64,000 nt of DNA from Smithella sp. (GCA_007244375.1 SCVW01000017.1:1-64000), one strand, 5' to 3'; numbered from the stretch's first letter, positions 34,292-43,286 are shown. Notes: a model not told the origin generated them from the sequence alone. Numbers and translations: made by a program.

Positions 34292-35917
34292 ATGAATATC
34301 GCTGATCATTTTACACAGATAGCCCGCATACATCAGCAAAAAGTTGCGATAAAATATCCCCGTCGCGCGGGCAATAAATATAATTATGATACGATCACTT
34401 TTGGGAAATTGGAATCTCTAGCCAACAAATACGCGAACGGTCTTTCGAAAATAGGCTTTCGCCGGGGAAGCAAAACGCTTCTTTTTGTAAGACCGTCACT
34501 GCGATTTCCCGCTCTGGTTTTTGCACTTTTCAAATTGGGAGTAGTACCGGTATTGATTGATCCCGGTATGGGCAGAAAAAATCTTCTGGCCGCAATTGAA
34601 GAAGTCGCACCGGAAGGATTGATTGCGGAACCGGAAGTTCACTTTTTAAGTTTGCTTTTCGGCAAATCCTTTAAATCCGTTAAATTCAGAATAATGACCA
34701 AAGGACCCAAAATAGGAAATTGCTTCCCTCTGGCTCAGTTAGAGAATTGTGATGAAAATTTTGTGAGCGAGCAGCTGGAACCCGATGAAATGGCAGCGAT
34801 TCTTTTTACTTCTGGAGGAACGGGACGCCCAAAGGGGGTTGTCTATACGCATAAAATTTACACTGAGCAAACACGTCTTCTTCAGGAACTATTTAACCTG
34901 AGCGATAATGAAATTGATCTGCCGTGCTTTCCGCTTTTTTCTCTTTTTACTTTGTGTATGGGAATGACTTCCTGCGTAGCGGATATGGATCCATCCAGAC
35001 CCGCGAAAGCTGATCCCGGAAATTTATTGAAAAATATTACTGATAATAAAGTGACTTTTATGGCCGGTTCACCGGCAATATGGGAGAGATTGGGTGATTA
35101 TTGCGAAGAAAACAGATTAACGCTTCCGACGGTAAAGTATCTAGTGATGTTTGGCGCACCCGTGCGCAATGAACTCCATAAAAAATTCAGCCGGATTTTA
35201 CCCAACGGTACGACGTATACGCCTTACGGTGCCACAGAATGTCTTCCGGTTTCAAACATTTCCGGCAAAATGGTATTAGAACAGACAGCAGTTCTTACCG
35301 AACAAGGTCAGGGCACTTGTGTTGGTGTTCCGGTGCCCGGCGTGGATGTTTCAATTATTGATACAAGTGATGATATCATTGAAAATATCAAAAATACACA
35401 CCTGCTCGGTTCGTATCAGATAGGAGAAATTATTGTTAAGGGTGATATTGTAACAGCCAATTATTATCAGTCCCCGATGGGAACAGCGTTTGCAAAAATA
35501 GCGGACGACAAATCTTTCTGGCATCGGATTGGAGATCTGGGATATATTGACGATCAGAAACGTGTTTGGTTCTGCGGACGAAAAACTCATCGGGTTGAGA
35601 CTCCTCTAGGATTATTATGTTCGGTAAACTGCGAGGCTATCTTTAATATTCATCCCGGTGTCAGGCGTTCTGCTTTGGTTGGTTTTGGAGAAAGGGGAAA
35701 ACAATCTGCCGCCATAGTGATTGAAAGAAATGAATTGGGGAAAAAGTACGTCAGAAAAATTTTGGAAAAAGAACTTTTGGATATGGCGAAAAATAACAGC
35801 TTGACAGCACAAATAAAATCGGTTCATTTTTGTGATCATTTCCCCGTTGATGTAAGACACAACATTAAAATTGATCGTTTAAAACTTGCCGATTACGTTT
35901 TGCGGAGAAAAATATGA
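34292..35917 (+). CDS. oleC: OleC, AMP-dependent beta-lactone synthetase
   Basis: 541 aa member of the acyl-adenylate superfamily. The phosphate-binding loop is FTSGGTGRPKGV (about residue 170), followed by YTPYGATEC and the hinge region GDLGYIDDQKRVWFCGR. OleC converts the 2-alkyl-3-hydroxy acid to a beta-lactone using ATP. ATG 34292 follows GGTGAGA and matches the usual N-terminus; a TTG at 34244 would give 16 extra residues. It ends with ATGA overlapping oleD. Confidence 0.92.
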   Translation: MNIADHFTQIARIHQQKVAIKYPRRAGNKYNYDTITFGKLESLANKYANGLSKIGFRRGSKTLLFVRPSLRFPALVFALFKLGVVPVLIDPGMGRKNLLAAIEEVAPEGLIAEPEVHFLSLLFGKSFKSVKFRIMTKGPKIGNCFPLAQLENCDENFVSEQLEPDEMAAILFTSGGTGRPKGVVYTHKIYTEQTRLLQELFNLSDNEIDLPCFPLFSLFTLCMGMTSCVADMDPSRPAKADPGNLLKNITDNKVTFMAGSPAIWERLGDYCEENRLTLPTVKYLVMFGAPVRNELHKKFSRILPNGTTYTPYGATECLPVSNISGKMVLEQTAVLTEQGQGTCVGVPVPGVDVSIIDTSDDIIENIKNTHLLGSYQIGEIIVKGDIVTANYYQSPMGTAFAKIADDKSFWHRIGDLGYIDDQKRVWFCGRKTHRVETPLGLLCSVNCEAIFNIHPGVRRSALVGFGERGKQSAAIVIERNELGKKYVRKILEKELLDMAKNNSLTAQIKSVHFCDHFPVDVRHNIKIDRLKLADYVLRRKI

Positions 35918-36891
35918 ATATTTTAGTTACCGGAGCTGGTGGTTTTTTAGGGAGTCACTTGTCGGAATGCCTTTTGTCCAAGGGACACAAGGTGTGGAAT
36001 TTCAGCCGTAAAAAACATCAGCACCTTGAAGCGATGGGAGTTGATACCATATGTGGTGACCTGAAGGATGAAGAATCTGTTGTTAAAGCTTGTCGGGGTA
36101 TGGATGTTGTTTTTCATGTCGCTTCCCGTGTCGGTATTTGGGGAAAATATAAAGATTTCTATGAGACAAATGTCATCGGTACTGAAAATGTCATTAAGGC
36201 GTGTAGGGTAAACGGAGTAACAAGGTTAATATATACAAGCACACCCAGTGTTGTTTTTGATTGGGGTGACATATGCGGAGCGGACGAGGCAGCACCTTAT
36301 TCCAGGAGATTTCATGGTCACTATGCCAAAACCAAGGCAATGGCCGAGCAACTTGTATTGCAGGCCAATGATCGTAAATTAAGCACCGTTGCGTTACGGC
36401 CGCACTTGATATTCGGACCGGACGATCCGCATCTTATTCCTCGTCTGCTTAATGCGGCAAAGCAGGGTAAATTGAAGATAGTCGGTACAGGCAAGAATCT
36501 TGTTGATGTTACCTACATACAAAATGCGGTTGACGCGCATCTGCTTGCATTTGAAAAATTATTTCCCGGATCGGCGTTGGCGGGACAGGCCTATTTCATA
36601 GGGCAGGAACGGCCTGTTGTGCTGTGGGATTTCATTAATGAAATTTTATCGCGACACAATTTGTCCAAAATAACAAAAAAAGTTCCCGAAACCGTTGCTT
36701 TTGGTGTTGGATTATTCTGTGAATCTTGGTATAGGTTTTTTAGAATTGAAGGAGAACCGCCGATGACGCGTTTTGTGTCGTTGCAATTTTCACGCTCTCA
36801 TTATTTTTCCCATCAGAAGGCTAATGAACATTTCGGTTATAAACCCAGAATATCTATAGAACAGGCACTGGATCTGACCGTGGGGAGATGA
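35914..36891 (+). CDS. oleD: OleD, NAD(P)H-dependent 2-alkyl-3-ketoalkanoate reductase
   Basis: 325 aa extended short-chain dehydrogenase (3-beta-hydroxysteroid dehydrogenase-like). Nucleotide motif VTGAGGFLGSHL at the N-terminus and catalytic Y137-x3-K141 in HYAKTKAMAE. OleD reduces the OleA product to the 2-alkyl-3-hydroxy acid before OleC acts. Start overlaps the oleC stop (ATGA), so the genes are coupled. With oleA, oleB and oleC it completes the head-to-head hydrocarbon set in the order A-B-C-D. Confidence 0.93.
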   Translation: MNILVTGAGGFLGSHLSECLLSKGHKVWNFSRKKHQHLEAMGVDTICGDLKDEESVVKACRGMDVVFHVASRVGIWGKYKDFYETNVIGTENVIKACRVNGVTRLIYTSTPSVVFDWGDICGADEAAPYSRRFHGHYAKTKAMAEQLVLQANDRKLSTVALRPHLIFGPDDPHLIPRLLNAAKQGKLKIVGTGKNLVDVTYIQNAVDAHLLAFEKLFPGSALAGQAYFIGQERPVVLWDFINEILSRHNLSKITKKVPETVAFGVGLFCESWYRFFRIEGEPPMTRFVSLQFSRSHYFSHQKANEHFGYKPRISIEQALDLTVGR

Positions 36892-36892
36892 A

Positions 36893-38314
36893 ATGCTTCT
36901 TAATAAAAATAACAAGGTTACACAAAGCTATGATGTTATTATAATTGGCGGCGGGCTAGGGGGAATGACTGCTGCCAATAAGCTGGCAAAAAACGGCAGA
37001 AAAGTTCTGTTGCTGGAAGCTCATGACAAGCTTGGAGGTTTCGCCACTTGGTTTTATCGAAAAGGGAGGCATATTTTTGATGTATCACTTCATGGATTTC
37101 CGATAGGAATGGTAAAAACATGCCGTAAGTACTGGAACAAAGAAATTGCCGATAAAATAATTCAGCTCAAAAGAGTTCGTTTCATAAATCCTCTTTATAA
37201 TATAGAAACCGATTTTACTGTGGAAGATTTTACCAGTAAGCTCATCAATGATTTTAAAGTCTCTCAAGAGCAGGTGGATAATTTTTTCCAGCTCATCATG
37301 AATATGAATTATTACGACGATAAGAAGATGACTAATGGCGAACTACTGGAGGGTTTTTTCCCCGGCAGAAAAGACGTTCACCGTTTTCTGATAGAACCTA
37401 TTGTTTACGCCAACGGATCAACGCTGGAGGATCCGGCTGTCACCTATGGAATTGTCTTCTCCAATTTTATGAGCAAAGGTGTTTATTCTTTTGAAGGCGG
37501 GACCGATTTGGTAGTTAAGATGATGCAGGACGAACTCTTGAAGAATAGCGTGGATATCCGTCTGCGGTCAAAAGTGGGAAAAATTGTGATAAAAGATAAT
37601 GTGTGTCAGGGAGTATTAATTGATGACGAATTTATAAGCTCCAGAGTGGTTCTTTCCAACGGAAATCTCATCGGTACAATTTTCAATCTTGTCGGCGAAG
37701 AAAATTTTACCCCTTCATTTATCGAAAAAGTTAAAAAAGTCAGACTCAACACCAGTTCCTGTCAGGTTTATATGGGGATTAAAGAAGGTGAGACTATCGA
37801 AGACGTCGGTGATCTGATATTCTATTCAGAGGCAGAAGAATTTCAGACGGATGAGCTTTTATCCATGAATACGACAAGCAGGACATTTTCCCTGTACTAT
37901 CCCCGACTCAGACCGCAGTTGAAAAACGCCGGATACTCGATTGTATCTTCAACTAACGCGCGTTACGAAGACTGGGTGACCTTGAGCAGGGAAGAGTATA
38001 AGGCGAGGAAAGAAGAACTTATCAGGGCAACGTTGATAAGTCTGGAAAAAGTCATTCCCGATATCCGTAAAAAAATTGATTATATCGAATCGGCAACACC
38101 TCTGACGATCAAGAGATACACTCAACACGAAAAAGGGGCATCTTTCGGGACTAAACATGAAGGATTGGAGATTTCCATGGGGCTGAACAAGGAGATTAAG
38201 GGTTTGTTTCATACCGGTTCCGTCGGTATTATTATGTCCGGATGGCTGGGTGCAGCCAATTATGGTGTTATCCAGTCTTATGAAGTGGAAAACTACCTGG
38301 AATCTCGGGCATGA
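36893..38314 (+). CDS. Phytoene-desaturase-like FAD oxidoreductase (CrtI family), copy 2
   Basis: 473 aa. FAD site IIGGGLGGMTAANKL with LEAHDKLGGFATWF, and C-terminal segment HTGSVGIIMSGWLGA. It shares the R+G+..DV.LH region with the copy at 30975 but is clearly divergent, so the two are not a recent duplication and may do different steps. ATG lies 1 base after the oleD stop. A flavin desaturase, isomerase or cyclising redox enzyme acting on the fatty chain would fit the neighbourhood (inference). It is followed by a hairpin and then fabG. Confidence 0.88.
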   Translation: MLLNKNNKVTQSYDVIIIGGGLGGMTAANKLAKNGRKVLLLEAHDKLGGFATWFYRKGRHIFDVSLHGFPIGMVKTCRKYWNKEIADKIIQLKRVRFINPLYNIETDFTVEDFTSKLINDFKVSQEQVDNFFQLIMNMNYYDDKKMTNGELLEGFFPGRKDVHRFLIEPIVYANGSTLEDPAVTYGIVFSNFMSKGVYSFEGGTDLVVKMMQDELLKNSVDIRLRSKVGKIVIKDNVCQGVLIDDEFISSRVVLSNGNLIGTIFNLVGEENFTPSFIEKVKKVRLNTSSCQVYMGIKEGETIEDVGDLIFYSEAEEFQTDELLSMNTTSRTFSLYYPRLRPQLKNAGYSIVSSTNARYEDWVTLSREEYKARKEELIRATLISLEKVIPDIRKKIDYIESATPLTIKRYTQHEKGASFGTKHEGLEISMGLNKEIKGLFHTGSVGIIMSGWLGAANYGVIQSYEVENYLESRA

Positions 38315-38367
38315 ACGTAAAAGCAAGCTGCAATCATAGATGCCCTTCAGGGTATGCACTTTGTTAT

Positions 38368-38402
38368 AGTCCCACGTCGCTTCGCTTCTGACACTTGGGA
38401 CT
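38368..38402 (+). terminator. Hairpin after the second CrtI-like gene
   Basis: Stem AGTCCCA / TGGGACT with a 21-base loop in the 131-base gap before fabG. There is no T tract, so it is at most a partial terminator or an mRNA processing site dividing the cluster into two parts. Confidence 0.35.
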
Positions 38403-38445
38403 CACTAAATTGGAGTTTCAACAAAAATTAAATTGAGGTGATGCT

Positions 38446-39186
38446 ATGTTTGATTTCAGCAGTCAGAGAGTTATTATTACCGGTGGTACGCGTGGTATCG
38501 GTGCGGGAATTTCCCTGGCTTTCCTTCAGGCCGGGGCGACGGTAATTGCCACCTATTCGGTAAATGACGCTGCTGCGAATGAGTTTAAAAATAAATATGA
38601 ACAAAACTCTTCAAGACTCGATATTCAGAAATATGATGTTTCTTCGTCGAAAGAAGTAAAAAGTTTTTTCAAGTATCTGGATGAGAAATATCCGTCACTG
38701 GAAGTATTGGTGAATAATTCCGGGATCAGACAGGACGCGATCGCTGCTTTAATGAATGATGAACAGTGGGAAAAAGTTCTGGATGTTAATCTTACCGGAA
38801 CTTTCTATATGTCGCGGGAAATCATTCCCCGCTTTATGTCCAATCGTTTCGGAAGAATAATCAACATCAGTTCTTTGGGTGCCGATATCGGATTTCAGGG
38901 TCAGGCAAATTACGCGGCGTCAAAAGCCGGACAATTGGCGCTAACCAAATCATTATCTAAAGAAGTGGCCAAGAAAGGGATTACCGTAAATTGTGTAATG
39001 CCGGGATTCATTGATACGGAACTAATAAAAGACCTGCCTGAAGAACAGAGAAAAGAATATCTCAAAATGATTCCACAAAAACGTTTCGGGAAAGTGGAGG
39101 ATGTGGCCCATGCTGTTTTGTTTCTGGCCAGTAGGGAAGCATCTTATATTACCGGAACATCGATCAAAGTTGCGGGAGGATTATAA
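38446..39186 (+). CDS. fabG: 3-ketoacyl-ACP reductase, FabG-like
   Basis: 246 aa short-chain dehydrogenase: cofactor motif ITGGTRGIGAGIS, NNSG motif (VNNSGIRQ), catalytic Y156-x3-K160 in YAASKAG and the PGFIDT loop. It reduces 3-ketoacyl-ACP to 3-hydroxyacyl-ACP. ATG follows TTGAGGTGA. Its stop overlaps the ATG of the dehydratase gene by 1 base. With ketosynthase, ACP, FabZ and FabI in the same run it forms a complete elongation cycle. Confidence 0.93.
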   Translation: MFDFSSQRVIITGGTRGIGAGISLAFLQAGATVIATYSVNDAAANEFKNKYEQNSSRLDIQKYDVSSSKEVKSFFKYLDEKYPSLEVLVNNSGIRQDAIAALMNDEQWEKVLDVNLTGTFYMSREIIPRFMSNRFGRIINISSLGADIGFQGQANYAASKAGQLALTKSLSKEVAKKGITVNCVMPGFIDTELIKDLPEEQRKEYLKMIPQKRFGKVEDVAHAVLFLASREASYITGTSIKVAGGL

Positions 39187-39605
39187 TGGAAGATGTTCTT
39201 GCCGCTATTCCTCAACGTCCGCCGTTTCTTTTCGTCGATAAAATCATTAAAAGAGATGGTAATTCTGTAACGACGCAAAGGACATTAAGAGAAGATGATT
39301 ATTTCTTCCAGGGTCATTTTCCGGGCAAGCCTATTATGCCGGGAGCACTGTTATGTGAAGCGTGTTTTCAAACGGGCGCTATTTTAATGGGTAAGGATAA
39401 TCAACAACACGGACTTGGCATTGTAACCCGCATTAAGGATACAAAGTTTAAGAATTTTGCCCGACCGGGGGATACTCTGACTGTTACGGTTGTGCTAAAT
39501 GATAAAATTGATAATGCCTATTATATGAGCGGGGCAATTTACGTTGACGATAAATTGATCATGAAAATTGTATTTCAAGGAGCTTTGCTCCCCATGGACA
39601 TTTAA
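39186..39605 (+). CDS. fabZ: 3-hydroxyacyl-ACP dehydratase, FabZ-like
   Basis: 139-aa hot-dog fold protein. Catalytic H44 in QGHFPGKPIMPG and E58 in LLCEACFQTG agree with FabZ. It removes water from 3-hydroxyacyl-ACP. It overlaps fabG by 1 base and is followed 9 bases later by the enoyl reductase gene. Confidence 0.93.
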   Translation: MEDVLAAIPQRPPFLFVDKIIKRDGNSVTTQRTLREDDYFFQGHFPGKPIMPGALLCEACFQTGAILMGKDNQQHGLGIVTRIKDTKFKNFARPGDTLTVTVVLNDKIDNAYYMSGAIYVDDKLIMKIVFQGALLPMDI

Positions 39606-39614
39606 GGAGTGAAT

Positions 39615-40406
39615 ATGGATTTTATACAAGTTTCCGGAAAGAAATATTTGGTTACCGGTGTCGCCAATAAAAAAAGTGTCGCTTTCTTTGTTGCCAGGAG
39701 CCTGATCGATAACGGAGCGGAAGCGATATTTTCCGTTCAAAATGAAGAAAATCGACTAAAAGCTCAAAAGCTGTTTCCTGACAGCACTATACTGATATGT
39801 GATGTGGAGAGAGATGAAAGTATTCGTCAGTTGAGCGAATATTTTATGAACAGAAATATCAGGCTTTCCGGTTTTGTCCATTCCATAGCGTTTGCCAATT
39901 ACAGCGAGGGACTTAAACCGTTTCATGAAACCAAAACCGATGATTTCCTTCAGGCGACAAATATTTCCTGTTTTTCACTGGTGACTATGGCAAATGCTTT
40001 AAAAAATTCTTTTGAAGAAAAAGCTTCCATTGTTACCATTTCCATCAGTAACACCCGGGCGACCGCTTACGGTTATATGGGACCGATTAAAGCCGCCCTG
40101 GATGCCACTGTTGCGTTTCTGGCAAAATCATTATCTGAAATATCGAAAGTTAGAGTAAATGCTGTTTGTGCCGGACCGCTGAAGACTTCGGCATCAGCCG
40201 GCATTCCCGGCTATGTTAATAATTACCTTTTTGCCGAACAGTTGACTTTACGAAAAGAAGCTCTCAAAACAGAAGAAGTTGCAAATACCGTTATATTTCT
40301 GCTTTCACCGGTTTCCAGTGGTATCAATGCCACCGGTATTGTGGTTGATGCCGGAATGTCCTGTAATTATTTTGATCAGAAAATTGTTACCTTGGCGACG
40401 CGTTGA
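39615..40406 (+). CDS. fabI: Enoyl-ACP reductase, FabI-like
   Basis: 263 aa. Atypical short-chain dehydrogenase of the FabI type with N-terminal VTGVANKKSVAFFVA, the HSIAFANY motif and catalytic Y152-x6-K159 in YGYMGPIKAAL. It reduces the enoyl double bond with NAD(P)H. ATG 39615 follows AAGGAG by 5 bases; GTG 39609 overlaps that ribosome site. Last biosynthetic gene of the run. Confidence 0.92.
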   Translation: MDFIQVSGKKYLVTGVANKKSVAFFVARSLIDNGAEAIFSVQNEENRLKAQKLFPDSTILICDVERDESIRQLSEYFMNRNIRLSGFVHSIAFANYSEGLKPFHETKTDDFLQATNISCFSLVTMANALKNSFEEKASIVTISISNTRATAYGYMGPIKAALDATVAFLAKSLSEISKVRVNAVCAGPLKTSASAGIPGYVNNYLFAEQLTLRKEALKTEEVANTVIFLLSPVSSGINATGIVVDAGMSCNYFDQKIVTLATR

Positions 40407-40467
40407 TTAATTCACTAATATTTTAATAAACCTGCAAGGAAGAAATTAGAGGAAAGGAGTCCGAGTT

Positions 40468-41910
40468 ATGTTTAAAAAACTGCTTATTGGCATCGGCATC
40501 TTCATAATAATAATTGTCGTTTTGGTTATTGCTGCCGGAGTGATTATTTATACCAAGGTGGACAAGGCATTTGTTTCATCTCAGATGTCCAAAGCGTTAA
40601 ACAGGCAAGTCTATATTGAAAAAATCGATGTCAATATATTCTCGATCCTTTCCGGAATCGAGATTAAGAATGTTGCCGTTTCTAATTTTAAAACACCACA
40701 GCAGCTTGAAAGCCTGCAAGGTAAACCGGTTGCGGCAGAAGATGTTTTTGCCGATATGGAATCTCTGCGCTTCAAGGTAAAAATTCTGCCGCTTCTAAAG
40801 CGGCAAATTGCACTTAAAGAGCTTGTCCTATATAATCCGGTTGTTAATCTGTCCAAAAACAAGCAGGGCGTTTTAAATATAGACGATCTGATTAAATCGA
40901 AAAAACAGGACAAGGAAAAGAAATCTCAGGCAGAAGAACCGGCAAGACCGATTTCCGCGGATGATATTCCGGTGGCCGTTGCTGTGGGTGAAATCGGCAT
41001 GAAAAACGGTATAATTAATTATTATGATGGCGAGTACGATCAGAAAATCCAAATTTATAAACTGACAACGTTACTGCATGACATAAATATAGATCCGAAG
41101 AATTTGGAGAAAAAAGACGAAATTAAATTAGACTTTGGCATGGGAATCAGAACAATCGGTGCGCTGAAAACCGGCAGTGTCCGAAGTTTTGATATTATGA
41201 TAGATGCTGACGGAAAAATAATTCCATTTGATGTAAAAACACGCCTTCTGGAGCCGGAGGCGGTAATTCATGTAACTGTACCGGATGGCGAAATCACCGG
41301 TCTGCAGATATTCAACTCCATCGCGTCCATTCCCATTTTGAGTGACTATATGGGCGAATACATCTCTTTTCTTAAAGACAAACAAGAGTGGAAAAATATC
41401 AGGGAAAACGGTCTGGATCTGAGATATAAGGCGAATAAGATGGAAGTTACCAATGGCCAGCTTAATCTTCAGGAAGCCAAAATTCTTTTTGACGGAACGA
41501 TGAATATAAAATCACGTGCCATTGATATGAATGCAGGTGTGGTTATGAAACAAAAGATCAATGATGCCGTTGAAACTTCCCTGGCAAAAAAAATAGACTC
41601 TCTGATTAAAAGTCCCGAAATTAAAAAATATACCGATTCCGGTAAACTTGCGGCCGTAGCCATGCAGCCACTGCTTAATAAAGACGGCGTAATTGATTTA
41701 AGAATAAAAGTAACAGGCACCACAAAAAACCCGGCCGTCCGGCTTACACAGCCGCAGCTGGGTTCTTTGGGTAGCATCATAAAAGATGCGGCAGACAGCG
41801 TAGCAATTGAGGCCGGCAAAAGCGCTGCCAAAGAAGCCGTCAAAAAAGTGCTTAATGAAGATCAGCAAAAAGTTTTAGAAGGAGTAGAGGGATTGTTTAA
41901 TAAGAAATAA
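40468..41910 (+). CDS. AsmA-like membrane-anchored protein
   Basis: 480 aa with one N-terminal membrane helix (about residues 5-28) and a long extracytoplasmic region. The start of the soluble part (LNRQVYIEKIDVNIFSILSG) is typical of AsmA/TamB-like proteins, which form grooves for lipid transfer between membranes. The C-terminus ends in a lysine-rich helical stretch. ATG follows GAAAGGAG. It lies 61 bases after fabI on the same strand, so it could be cotranscribed and serve in moving the cluster product to the outer membrane, which is inference. Confidence 0.8.
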   Translation: MFKKLLIGIGIFIIIIVVLVIAAGVIIYTKVDKAFVSSQMSKALNRQVYIEKIDVNIFSILSGIEIKNVAVSNFKTPQQLESLQGKPVAAEDVFADMESLRFKVKILPLLKRQIALKELVLYNPVVNLSKNKQGVLNIDDLIKSKKQDKEKKSQAEEPARPISADDIPVAVAVGEIGMKNGIINYYDGEYDQKIQIYKLTTLLHDINIDPKNLEKKDEIKLDFGMGIRTIGALKTGSVRSFDIMIDADGKIIPFDVKTRLLEPEAVIHVTVPDGEITGLQIFNSIASIPILSDYMGEYISFLKDKQEWKNIRENGLDLRYKANKMEVTNGQLNLQEAKILFDGTMNIKSRAIDMNAGVVMKQKINDAVETSLAKKIDSLIKSPEIKKYTDSGKLAAVAMQPLLNKDGVIDLRIKVTGTTKNPAVRLTQPQLGSLGSIIKDAADSVAIEAGKSAAKEAVKKVLNEDQQKVLEGVEGLFNKK

Positions 41911-41927
41911 ACTTTCCCCCCTCGCTT

Positions 41928-42668
41928 CTATTTTACAGTATATCCGCGGCCATCAAGGCATGCTGCCATAGCTCTTTGATAATCAGCCCGCATTTGCATG
42001 GCCTGATTGGCAGACAATCCCTGTGGAATTGCAGCAGTCGGGTCGTAATTTGTCTGGTCAACAGCCCACTTATGGCATTCATAACGATCATTGTCCTGTT
42101 GTGCCTGACTCTGGCCTTTACGGGGATAAATAAAAAGTCTATTTTCCATATTTTCACTTGAGGCCGGAGGTGCCTCACTTACATCACCCTGAGGCGGCTC
42201 AACAACAACATAACCTCCCGGTGTTGACGTATAATACGTTGCATTAGCGTAATAGTAAGGAATGCCGTGAAACCAGACAGTTGTGTAAAAGAGGGGTAAA
42301 AACGGAACAAACAGTCCAATGGGCGGGGCAACTACAACATATCGACTGCCGTGGTGGCGGTACCATACGCCGTGGTGATGATAGTAGCGTGAACGATCCC
42401 ATCTTACTACCCTGTGATCTCTGGGAAGGGTTCTGAATGATTCACCGCGAACTGGATACGACCGATTATGACGATAACGGGAATCGACAAAGCTTTTTTG
42501 TGCGGCAGGCGGAGGCGCTTTTTTTACACCCTGTGCCGGTGCTCGTCCGGGTCCTTTGGACCCTCCATGCTGCCCGGGTTCGGCAAACCCGGAAATACTA
42601 ATTGCCAAAATCATAATTATTGACAGCACGACGGCAAAATATTTTTTTAAATTAAGATTATATAGCAT
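41928..42668 (-). CDS. Secreted Tyr/His-rich protein with C-terminal GQS...GRGYTVK module
   Basis: 246 aa. Signal peptide to about residue 29 (SISGFAEPG), then a proline-rich segment, a Tyr/His/Arg-rich middle (RYYHHHGVWYRHHG), a hydrophobic patch, and a C-terminal module of about 65 residues with KGQSQAQQ, CHKWAVDQT and CLDGRGYTVK. The same module ends the protein encoded just upstream (42690-43286). The middle part resembles DUF6515-type periplasmic proteins. Function is unknown. AAAAAGGAGG ribosome site; the stop lies 17 bases from the convergent AsmA-like gene. Confidence 0.75.
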   Translation of the reverse strand: MLYNLNLKKYFAVVLSIIMILAISISGFAEPGQHGGSKGPGRAPAQGVKKAPPPAAQKSFVDSRYRHNRSYPVRGESFRTLPRDHRVVRWDRSRYYHHHGVWYRHHGSRYVVVAPPIGLFVPFLPLFYTTVWFHGIPYYYANATYYTSTPGGYVVVEPPQGDVSEAPPASSENMENRLFIYPRKGQSQAQQDNDRYECHKWAVDQTNYDPTAAIPQGLSANQAMQMRADYQRAMAACLDGRGYTVK

Positions 42669-42689
42669 GACAGTAACCTCCTTTTTCAG

Positions 42690-43286
42690 CTATTTTACGG
42701 TATATCCACGGCCTTCCATACAGGCTGACATTGCCCGGCGAAATTGCAGAGCCATTTTTTCATTATGCAAATCCCGGCCTTTATTTCTATTCTGATAGGC
42801 TTCTTCCAATTGCCTTGCCGATTCCGCACGTGTCGCATCGGAAACAGCTCCCGCCATGGCGCCGCCGGCAGCTCCGATTAAAGCTCCACCTCCGGCATGT
42901 CTCGGTCCGGCAATTAATGCTCCCAATACCGCACCCGCAATGGACATAACGACGGTATCGTGTCCCGGCGGCGGCATAGGGACAACCCTGACACGCTGTT
43001 CGGGAACAATAGATGAAACGCTTGGGTCAAAGCCGGTTTGATCTACTGCCCAATTATAGCATGCATAGTGATCGCGCGATTGTTGTTCGGTTGACTGTCC
43101 TTTTTTCGGATAAAAATAAATTTGCGTAACGGCAGTACCATTTTGTTGATTCTGAACCGGTTGCGCAATGACCTGTTCGTTTGGATAGTAGTAACAGGAA
43201 TTTAATAAGAAAACCGATGCAAGAAAAAAGAATATTAACCAGTATGAAAGTGCCTGACTTGTATTTTTAATGATTTTAGTAGTCAT
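42690..43286 (-). CDS. Glycine-zipper lipoprotein-like protein with the same C-terminal module
   Basis: 198 aa. N-terminal hydrophobic segment ending FLLNSCYYY, consistent with a lipobox (LNSC), then KGQSTEQQ and CYNWAVDQT, a glycine zipper (GAVLGALIAG ... GGALIGAAGGAMAGAV) that may insert into the outer membrane, and the terminal CMEGRGYTVK. Two parts of the module shared with 41928-42668 here flank the glycine zipper. Transcribed before that gene with a 21-base gap. Ribosome site GGAG before ATG. Likely envelope-stress or structural protein; role unknown. Confidence 0.78.
   Translation of the reverse strand: MTTKIIKNTSQALSYWLIFFFLASVFLLNSCYYYPNEQVIAQPVQNQQNGTAVTQIYFYPKKGQSTEQQSRDHYACYNWAVDQTGFDPSVSSIVPEQRVRVVPMPPPGHDTVVMSIAGAVLGALIAGPRHAGGGALIGAAGGAMAGAVSDATRAESARQLEEAYQNRNKGRDLHNEKMALQFRRAMSACMEGRGYTVK

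Noticed and set aside
30975-38314. Carotenoid biosynthesis cluster, because of two CrtI-like genes
   Set aside because: No crtB, crtE, crtY or other isoprenoid genes are present; all neighbours are fatty-acid and ole genes.
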